Positions 21,840 through 31,500 of a stretch of 46,205 nucleotides of DNA are shown one piece after another; within the stretch, counting starts at the first letter, position 1, and each line of letters starts with the position of its first letter. A program made the position numbers and the translations under genes. The notes beneath the pieces are model-generated. The model worked only from the letters and a program-made list of their open reading frames with translations. It made no database searches and was not told where the DNA came from. This DNA is from Gloeophyllum trabeum ATCC 11539 (taxonomy: Eukaryota; Basidiomycota; Agaricomycetes; Gloeophyllales; Gloeophyllaceae): contig NW_006920419.1 in assembly GCF_000344685.1 (NCBI RefSeq), positions 757,994 to 804,198 on the forward strand, in the 5' to 3' direction.

Positions 21840-23651
21840 GCTGCGTTCGGCGCCTGAGATCACGACGAGTCCATTTTTTACTTATTTATGGGTGTTATTA
21901 TTGTGGAGGGAGGGGGGGAGCGCCAGTGTGCAGGACTGTTCCATTTTGCATCGCATTGTATATTGAGAACGAGAAGGAAGAGAAGTACCGAAAGCAATTC
22001 AATGTGTTTTTATCCCGCTGCCACATCCCGGATCGCCGTCGCGCCAGGGTCATGCGAACGCGCGCCGCGTCGGGGTCAATTTCTCTTGACCTGCACAATG
22101 CTCTCCATTGTCCGCAGTGGCTGGACTCGACAAGTGCCATGTCCAGACCTTTGACTATGGTAAGGTCAACATTCCTTTGTCCCTCCTCGACCATTCGCTC
22201 TCTTCAATCCTTTCTACTGAACCCCCCTCCTCCGACATGCTATAAACAGCAGACCCACGTACAATCCCTGGGAGCGCCGTCCTGCAGGACCGCCCTTCCC
22301 CCATCAGCAGCCAATATACTCGCGCCCGGGACGTACTTTGCCCCGCATGACGAGCTGATTACGTCTGTGCCGTTCAATAATGCTCAGGCTGCGGGCGGTG
22401 GGTAATATATATGTAGAGCTCCCTATCTACAGTCTCGTGCTGTGCTTACCCGCGCTGATAAAGGTCGACATCGCATCCCCTGCGACGTCGCCGAAATGGC
22501 GATGTACTTGGACTGTGCCAATCGCCCAGCTCAGCCTACACGCTAGGCTCCGCAACTCGGGTATTAATGAGTTCCCAAGGTAGGGCATCTCCTGGACAGG
22601 ATGTGCCGTATCGTGGCAACCCCGGTGTCCGAGTGCGAGATGAAGGGCGCTGGTGGGTGGTGAGTGGGTACATTTTCTCTCACGATTGGGGGGAGCAGGG
22701 GAGAGTCAAGGATTACTGACGATGTGTCGGCGCTTTGCCACACAATAGGGACTTGCTCGTCAGGTATGCACCCATGTAAGCATTGCTCTGTTGACTCCCG
22801 AAGTTCTAGTAACTGATCATCTATGTAATTGATTGCAAAAGTGTCGAGCCGATATCTTGAGGGGCCTTTTGAATCACTCTGGAGCCGCACTTATGCTCAC
22901 ATTTCCTCACATGGCCGGGGACCCTTCCTCCACGCAGCCCAATACCACAAGATGGACGGGCGTACTTGCTGGTCCACGCCACTGTTGGGCTCTCGGGTGT
23001 CTGTGCGTATCTTAGATCAGGATTCTGAAGGTGACTGGATGGTACACGTTTGTCATGGAGGACACCTGACCGGTCATCTACAACGGCATCGCGAACCATG
23101 CAGAGAGAAATAGCCCGAAGTGGCCCTCTGCCGATTTCAAGAGATGATCACACCTCAGCCCCGACGACTTGTTTTGCAAAGGCTGCACCATCGACGCTCT
23201 CAATCCCGAAGGATTAGGGTACCTCTGGTTCGTCTACGGGGAGGAAGTTGCACCGCATCGCAATACTCTGGAATCACAGGACAATCTTCGAGCAGGCGAA
23301 TGACTTGCAGACTGCAGTCCATCGGAGGTCCCTGGTATGTTGCACATCCATCGCAATGATACTATCTCAAGTACCATTGCATTGAAGGGTACATGCAGCC
23401 AGTGCAGCCTCACGGACGCCTGGGGCATCTTCTTTATGAGCCACCACCGTTAAGGTCTTGTGATCCACCTGCTCTTCTCGTCCGCATACCCTGAGGAGCC
23501 TGCAGCTTCTGATTCTTCGTACGAAGTTCAGAAGGTCTAGACTCATGCGCGAAAGGATGAGAGGTTGCCATGCATCCCCGCCGCTCTTATCCCGCACCAC
23601 ATACATATACCGATTTCCAGAGCACCAAGCTCTAGTGTTGATCGAGTGCCA
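21840..23651. other. Intergenic, possible small coding fragment near 22100
   Basis: No confident gene in 1.8 kb. Around 22095-22240 a plus frame reads CHVQTFDYGKVNIPLSLLDH, with a GTAAGG that could instead be a donor and an AACAG acceptor near 22250. Neither reading gives a recognisable product. Elsewhere there are only short frames. Confidence 0.45.
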
Positions 23652-24356
23652 ATGCTCCTCCAAGTCGTCGTCGCTGTCGCCAGCGTCAGTGCCGCGGCTA
23701 TCGCCGCCGCCGTGCCGGACCCGCCCCGCACAAACCAGACGAACCTGCCGCCACTGGGTCCCGCCCTCTTCAACGCATCCTCCCGCGTCGCGATCAACGG
23801 CAGCATCGACGACGTCTGGGCGGCGATCCTCGACTTCCCCTCCTACCCCAACTGGAACCCATTCGTCCGGTGTGTCTCCACCCCCACTCACCGTCTCCCC
23901 TTAGTATCGCCAGCTGAACGCACATACTGTAGCTCCGCCGTGCTCACCGACGAGGCCTTCATCCCGCTCCCCGCCTCCGAGCAAACCTTCGCCGCGAACA
24001 GGCACGTCATCTTCCAAGTACAGATCCCACCTCTGCCGCTCCCCGTCTCCGCCAGCACCCCTGCGAACCTGCTGCACTCCCAAGTATCCTTCGAGAACAT
24101 AACCGCGCTCGAGCCTGCCCTGCGCCGGGTAGCGTGGAAGCAGGTCATGCTTCCGTACGCCCTACTGAGCGCGGAGCGCTGGTCCGCGGCGAGCGTAATT
24201 GCGGACGGGCCGGACGCGGGGAAGGTGCTGTACGAGAGCCGCGAGGGGTACGAGGGGGCGCTGGCGCCCGTGCTGCGGACGCTGTATGAGCAGGGCCTGC
24301 AGGAGGCCTTTGATGCGCAGGCGGTGGCGCTCAAGGAACTGGTTGAGAGGCAGTGA
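23652..24356 (+). CDS. SRPBCC (START-like) domain protein, probably secreted
   Basis: The start is placed at ATG 23652 because it opens a hydrophobic leader, LLQVVVAVASVSAAAIAAAV, consistent with a signal peptide; an upstream in-frame ATG (23565) would bury it. A 63-nt GT-AG intron (23871-23933) divides exactly by three, so retention stays in frame. Splicing gives the canonical WNPFVRSAVLTDE join and 213 residues. The SRPBCC signature is VAINGSIDDVWAAILDFPSY followed by PNWNPFV, with FENITALEPALRRVAWKQ later. The fold is a deep hydrophobic ligand pocket, as in COQ10/START and polyketide-cyclase-like proteins. The ligand is unknown. It converges on zinc-finger gene C. Confidence 0.8.
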   Translation: MLLQVVVAVASVSAAAIAAAVPDPPRTNQTNLPPLGPALFNASSRVAINGSIDDVWAAILDFPSYPNWNPFVRCVSTPTHRLPLVSPAERTYCSSAVLTDEAFIPLPASEQTFAANRHVIFQVQIPPLPLPVSASTPANLLHSQVSFENITALEPALRRVAWKQVMLPYALLSAERWSAASVIADGPDAGKVLYESREGYEGALAPVLRTLYEQGLQEAFDAQAVALKELVERQ

Positions 24357-24699
24357 ATGCTGCGCCTTTCCAGTGGGTGTCGCTTCGGGCAGGTTATGCG
24401 CGAACTGTAATCCGGGATCTCTTGACGGTGTCCGAATTGCTCACTATCGTTCCCTGGGTCTATTTCTTGTTGAGGATGATATTATGGAATCATTTCTGCA
24501 GAACACAGATATATGGATGGTGTTACAAGATATGTCGCGGACGATACTACAATGCAGAGGCCAGACGAATGTACGTCCTCTGTAGCCAATTCAGGGCGTA
24601 TTGTACGCTGAAAACTTAGAGCTACCGAGAGCTCAATTCGAGGATGATCCTGAGAGACGTCTAATCTAATCCTGGATTGAGTTTAGGTTCGACCGTCAA
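24357..24699. other. Intergenic between converging genes
   Basis: A 343-bp space shared by the 3' ends of the SRPBCC gene (plus) and zinc-finger gene C (minus). No feature was recognised. Confidence 0.6.
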
Positions 24700-25497
24700 T
24701 TAGCGACCAACACGAAGAAGACTACTGACCCATGGATTAAACGCCACATCTTCGACAAACGCTCGATCCTTCGCTTCGTCCTCCACCCGCCAATCTAGCA
24801 GCTGGACAGTTTCAGCCGCCTCTGTGTCTGCTTGTGTGTGATGGGCCTCAGGCTCCGGCGGCTTCGGTACAGACTCTGGTCGAGATTCCTGGTCTTGATG
24901 AGCCGCATGCAACCCGTTCCCCGGGCGAGTCTGCACAGACTCCCATGGATTCCTCAGGGCAGCAAAGAGCTCTGGGGCTGATACAGCCGGAGCCTGTGGC
25001 TGGGTACAGCTGATCTCGGTCGCTCCTATGGAGGTCGATGTCTGCTTCCCTGATGACACTACGTCGCCCAATCCGACAATCTTTATCCGGAGAATGTTGC
25101 CTGCCAGACCGGTCAAATTCAAGCCGGTGCCGTCGTTGACGAGAATGGCGTGGACGGTATTCTGCAATTCAGATATTCAAGCGACTCAAGCGGACAGCGT
25201 AAACCGCCGGCAACGTACCTGCGACGTGCTGCCACTGTCATCTACTGTTTCATCCGCCGCGTGGGCCACTTCGGACTCTGAATCCGCCGTAGTCTGTAAC
25301 TTCGAATCAATGATGATCTGCGCTGGTCTCGGTGTCTGAGACGTACGAAACTGTCCATGCCATGCGCCTCGTCACTCCGTAGAGCTTCCTGCACATAAGT
25401 GAGGACATCCAGGCGGGAGACGATAGTCGAATATGCTCACAGTATCAACCACAGGGTGCACCTCTGCATCATGCTAGAATGGTATGTCAGTCCCTTC

Positions 25498-25532
<35 letters not shown>

Positions 25533-28500
25533 AATCCAATTATGGTCCCGAGGGCGTTGCCCTTATGTTGGACCTTACATACAACATGCTACAATCTATG
25601 CTGCAGGACGCGGAAGTGAGACTGAAACAATGCGTAGCTCCCCCCGATTGAGGTGCGGAGCTCGCGGGAGACCTTTGTTAGAAATGTAACGGCGGTGGCG
25701 GAGTGAGATGATGTTCAAAAGAAAAGAAGGTCAAAGGCAGGAATCCCGGCCCAGCGCATTAAAAAACCCCTGTGGGGAAAAAGCTACTGAGCTCCTCTGC
25801 CAAAGCCTGTAGGCTCTCGTCGCCCCCAAAGAAGATGAAGACCAGGATTTGATGGGTTTCCACCTCTTTGAGCATCCCGAATATAGATGTGGTGATTATT
25901 GGATGATTGGTATAGCAATTAAAGTTGAGGTAGTTTAGGCATTGATACTGGCGATGACTAGGAGGCAAAGGTAGTCAAACTGATCACTTAGGCTTTAAGC
26001 TCTCACCGTAGGCTGGATTGAATCGTCCGGTTTGGTGTAGATACTTCAGCAGGGGTTTGACGTGGCGGGACAGAAGCGTCGGTAGATGGATCGCAGTGCG
26101 GCGAAGCTTCTTCTGCAGGGTGTGGCGGGCGCGTCGGTACTGGTCGCATTCGAGAATAACGTGTCGGACGTCTTCGCGATGACCGGGACAGTGGGGACAG
26201 TCAGGTGAATCCGCCTTGCCTATGCGGTGTAGATAGCCATTCAGCGGGACGTGGCCGGTGCGCAGTTGCATAATGAGGGAAGCTTGAGGACGTGTGAGGC
26301 TTTCCGTGAGGTCCAGGTATGAAGCCGACGGGAGTTTGGCGTCAATCGCTGCGGTTTTGGCATAGCGAGGGGATCGCGCCCATTCGATCTGCCACGTGCG
26401 TTTCGTTTGGGCACGGTAGGCTTGCTTGATCGCGGAGACACTGTGCGGTAGCGGGCCTTGGCAGAGAACCTGTGGTAGTTGGTCGTTAGGACTGACTTTA
26501 CCTTCTGCAGCGAGTTTTGCCTCTTGGTCTGCATGTTCATTTCCGGGGATCTTTTCATGCCCAGGAGACCATCGGATAGTAAGCTTCAGGGCTGGGTTGT
26601 CTTGGAGGAGAAGCCGAGCCGCTCGTCGGACGTGCTGGAGGATGTAGAAACCGGGTCTTCGTTGGTGGGATGGTAACGCCTGTATGACAGCTGTATTATC
26701 AAGGCTTATATGAATGTTACCTTCCAGGGTTGGCTCGCGGCAAAGGAGCTCTAGACCGAGGAGGACACCTATACCCTCGCCGCCATAGACGATTTGTCGG
26801 TTAGTCGGGCCAAGGCAGTAGCGGAGGGTTGTCGGCGGGCTATTTGGTTTCAGTAGCACAGCAGCAGCTCCGATGTTACCTTTGTAGCCTGACCCATCGG
26901 AGTACACACGGATAGGAGCGCTTGCGATTGTTGCTTCTTCTGCTATTGCAGCCTCTTTTCCAGCAGCGATATGCGTCTTGAAGGGAGCTTCCCAGTTCGG
27001 CGGGGGTCCTACAGAGTCGATGGTCTCGATTTCCTCGGGCCGGATTTCGAAGTGGTGGAACAGCTCGTGAAGGGCCGAGCGGTGTCGTTTCACATACCGT
27101 CGGGAGGTGCGTCGAACAATTGGGTGTAGCGGATGGGTCTCGGGAAGCGTGGCGAGGCGGAGGGTGGCGCGGTGACAGACCAGGTTGAGTTGGTGATGTA
27201 TCGGCCATAGGTTCGCATGGGCATCTAAGGTGTCAGTAGCAGTACTGCGAAGCGCACCTGTTATACAGGCAGCCGCCGAGCGTTGAATGGTTGCAAGACG
27301 CCGTGTCACCGCAACAGATCCGGCACGATACTTACGGCCAGTGGAGGTTCGGACTGGCGTATACCAGGCCTCAGCAGCGTGCATCGCCTTAGGGATACCT
27401 ACCGTGGAGTAAAGCCTATGGGCAGCTTTTGGTGGGAGGCCATAGGTGGTCTTGCTAAGCCGCCGGAGTTGATATGTCCACTGGGCAAGCTTGGTCACAA
27501 CATAGTCTTCGTGCGCCTTCCATCGTAGTTCTTGGTCAAGGATAACCCCTAGAAACTTGTGAGTAACAAGGGGCTTTATGATCGTACCTCTGAGTTCCAG
27601 GCTGGGCCGTGGTGCAGGCTTGGTTTTCCGAGTGGCAGAGGGGTTGGTCTCGGGTACGCGGGCTCTGGCGAAGTGGACGAGACCAAATTTGTTGACTTCG
27701 AACTTGGAGTGGTGCTTCTCTGCCCATTCAAAGGCGCCTCCGGGTCGCTCCATCATGTCCTTGAGAGCGGCGGTTGTCTCTGTGAAGTTTCGACCAATCG
27801 CTATTAGGGCCGCGTCATCGGCGAATGCAACGGCGTCTTCTCGGTTGCCGTTCGGGATGTCGAGGAGATGCGAATTGTAGAACTGGAAGATGATCATTGA
27901 AAGCGGGTCACCTTGTCCTAGGCCATTGATGATGTCGATCCAGAAGGATTCATAGTCGTCGAACTTCAATTTCGTGCGGCGGTTCGACAACATGCGTTTG
28001 ACGAAGCGGACATATTTCTCGGGTATGCCACGTGCTCGCATGTCGTGGAGAAGCCGCTCAGTGACAACATTGGGAAATGCGCCTTCAATGTCCAGGAAGA
28101 GGATAGAGACGACTTTCTTGTTCCGCCACGCGTGCTTGATGTGTTGTGTAACCAGCAGTATGGAGTCGGATGTCGTGCGTCCAGGGCGTCCGCCGAAATG
28201 TTTAGCTGGCAGGGCGCCATGCCTTTCGCTGATGTACGCGATATCCTCAGTGATAACCTTGGTCAGTAGCTTACCTATGGTGGCATAAAGGGCTATGGGC
28301 CGGTAAGCTTTGGGTATACTGTAGTCGGGCCGGCCAGGTTTCCGCAATACAATTGTGTGCCATTCGAGCCATGGGGCATAGTAGGTGTCGAGGTCGAATA
28401 CTGCCCTGAAAAGAAAGTATAAGTGGTCAAGTAAGAGGTCAACGCACTTTTTCAGGACAATGTTCTTGACACCATCGGGACCCGGGGCTTTGTGCCCTGC

Positions 28501-31500
28501 AAGTGATGCTATTGCTCTTCGGATTCGTGCTCGGGTTATGGGGCGGAACTTGGAGACGGGTGGAGGGTAGTCGTCCATTTCCTCGGGGTCGACCAGGGAA
28601 TGCGCTGGGGGCTCGGGGAAGAAGGCTCCTGCTAGCTGTGTGCATCGGTCTTGGTTAGTGGAGGCTTCTCCGGTTACTCGACCATCTGGGTCCTTGATTT
28701 TGAGGGTAGGTACCCGAGTCTTGCCGCCGTCGCCGATAGGTCCCGAGATAAAGTTGTTGACAGTCCAAATGTCATTACCTTCAGCCTCACCTATGAAGGT
28801 CCGCCAGTGGTTGGTCTTCTGGGATCGGATAGCATCCCGGTATTCCTTTTCGACGGCACGGCAGGCGGCGTGACTGGGGTGATCATCGATGTAGCGGTAC
28901 TTGTAGGCCTCATTGCGAGCCTTGCGGAGGGCCTTGCGTTTTGCTGTGAGATCGCGTGTCCACCAACGCTTCATGTGAGTACTAGGTTTGAAGAGCGGGA
29001 TTTGATCTTCGATGGTAGCAGCCAGCGCGGCGTGTAAACCTTGAGCGCGGGCATTGAAGTCGTCGATCGTGGTGATACTCGCCGGGGCACCGAGGGCTGT
29101 GAGGTGAATCTTGAGGGAGTCCCGGAACTTCGCCCAGTCCACGTCACGGAAGTTACGTGTTTCCGACGGTGCGGCAGTTGAGACCTGAAGGTCGAGGACG
29201 GTCAGTATCGGGTAATGATCAGTGCCCGTTGGAGTCCAGCCACGTTCGACCTTGCACTGCACAAGCTGTTCTTGTAGGCGGTTAGACAGGAATACATTGT
29301 CAGGCCGGTATTCCTTCTTCAGGCGCTTGTGTTCGAGTGTAGCTGTTCCCGGCGGTAGGGCCATGAATAAGTCCAAGTCGGCGACATGATCGAGGAGGGT
29401 TTGAGCACGTCGGAGGTTCGAGGCCGTAAAACATTGCGCATTGGACTGGAGCTCCCAGGTGGGGTGCTTCCGGTTGAAGTCGCCGGCCCAGAGTATGTTG
29501 TTCGGGGCCTCGGGACAGAATCGGGGCAGGTCGTGGTCGCAGAAACGTCGGAGTGCCGTGAGCGTGTTGTCATCCTTGTCAGTATTGTAGATGTTGCAGA
29601 TCGTGAGCGCCTCGCGTTGGCCACAGAGATGGAGGATGGTAACGTCAGGGTGTGGGAAGTCCAATTGTCGCCAGTCATTGGTGCTGAGCCGAGTGTTGAC
29701 GAGGATGACGGAGCGTGTCGGGGCTGTCTTAGAGAGATGGTTAGTAGGGTAGATTACGCGCCAGCCACTTGTGGCTTTAGTGTTATTAAAGGGGTCGATG
29801 TATGGTTCTTGGATGAGGAGGATGTCCCAGTCACGGTGGAGGTGTTCGCGGTTGAGGAGATCGAATGTTGCGTGGACTGACTTGTTGAGGTTCTCCTGCC
29901 AGATTCGTAACTGTCCGGCACTTCGAGAAGGGTCGTCAGACATGGCGTTGTGATCCGTTGTAGATAAAGCCATCGAGCGTCGACTGTCGGCTATGGCTGC
30001 GAGTATGTTGATCTCTGTTGGCGGGCGCTGGGGGAGCGCCGGGAGCGCCGGGAGTACCGGGGGTGGGAGATCGTGGGCGAGAGGGTACCGAACGTTGCGA
30101 TGACATGCTGTGATCACGTCGTGGGATCGGTTGCTGTGTCTTGAGCAGGGTGTCCAGAGGTACTGATCGACGGAGGCTGGGGTTTAGGGCGGAGGTCAGC
30201 GGGATGCACATGGTCTGTGTCCAGGCTTCGTCAGTAACAAAATAGGGGAGTGAATTTTCAGGGCGTCGGATGTCGAGCCGCTCACATTCCCGTCGGAAGA
30301 CGGGGCAGTCCCTGTTCCAACTAGCATGGTCAGTAGTGTGGCAGTTAGTGCAGTATACCATCCTGGAGGAGCATTGTGTCGTGCGATGGTCCTTGCCGCA
30401 CGTTCCGCATGTATCTCCTTCAGCTTGACAGTCCCTTGCGATGTGACCGTAGGTTTGGCACCTTGCGCATCGGATTGGTTCCGCAGCTTCCCGACGTGCA
30501 CGTAGACGCTTCTGACAGATAACTAGCCCTGAAGTAATAGCGCTGTTTGCCGTTTGCGGATCGCGGAAGTATAGTATGGCGTGCGCAACTCGTTGGTTGG
30601 GCTTTCGGCGGTGGATAGGGCGAATCCAGCGGGCGCGTGTGATTGAGTTGGGTTCGTATTCGTTGACTTCCTCGATTTCGCGAAGGTCATCGGGGCGGTC
30701 GGGGTCAAACTGTATGGGCACGAACTCGGCAAGGACTGGGCAGGGTTGTCGATCGCGAATGACCGCCGTTGGATGATACCGTTCTTCGAAGGCGCCGGAG
30801 TTCTGTCGTAAGTAATCAGCGCCTTCCCGGGTACGTACCTCGTATAGAATCCCTCCAGTGGATATCTTGGAGGCTGCTGCTATGTTGCAGGATCCTATCT
30901 TGTCAGGCCAGAGGTCGCGGATGATGGAATTGGCTTTGTCGACTAGAACTTTGTCGGCAAGATTAAGTACGTCTTTTCGGGCGTCGGGGTCAGCGATGTC
31001 AATGAGGATTTGGCGAGCTCTGATTTCGGCCTGTGCTCGGGCTCGTACTTCAACTGGTGAGGCGTCCGGTGCTGTGTACGTTGGACCGGGTCGCAGAAGA
31101 GCATCCCGGTATAGCGTTGTCCCTGTGGTCATGTGGGTTGTGTTAGTCTGTGTCGTTACCTTTGCTACCAGTTCATTGATCTTTGTGATGGTGGCCTGTT
31201 CCATATTGTCGATTCGTCGGCTCACAGCCTCACAGAGATTGTTCGTCACATTGGAGACTTCTTCGTCTCGCAGGAGGATCGCTACCGCCAATACAGCTTC
31301 TTTCCAGGCACGGCCGCCGGACGTCTCTTTCGTGGAGGCTACTAGGGCATGCGCTAGCTTACCAAGCGTGATTTCTTCCACCTCAAGCAAATAGTTCTTC
31401 TTGATAAGATAACTCTTCGCAGACGGAGCGTCCTTGACCGCGCCGGTGAGAGCTCCCGCCCACGGATCGGACCGGAGTCCGGGTCGGCTGCCCGGGGTCT

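Noticed and set aside
25500..25531. T run as a transcription terminator
   Set aside because: It abuts a target-site duplication and the 3' end of a minus-strand LINE, so it is the element's poly(A) tail.
29386..29880. 164-codon plus-strand frame inside the LINE
   Set aside because: Antisense shadow of the ORF2 endonuclease domain; no motif of its own.
29944..30117. Upstream extension of ORF2 to 30117
   Set aside because: The extension lies wholly within ORF1 in another frame and precedes the endonuclease domain; the ATG overlapping the ORF1 stop is the more likely start.
30858..31394. 178-codon plus-strand frame inside the LINE
   Set aside because: Antisense shadow of ORF1, Ser/Arg-biased and without motifs.
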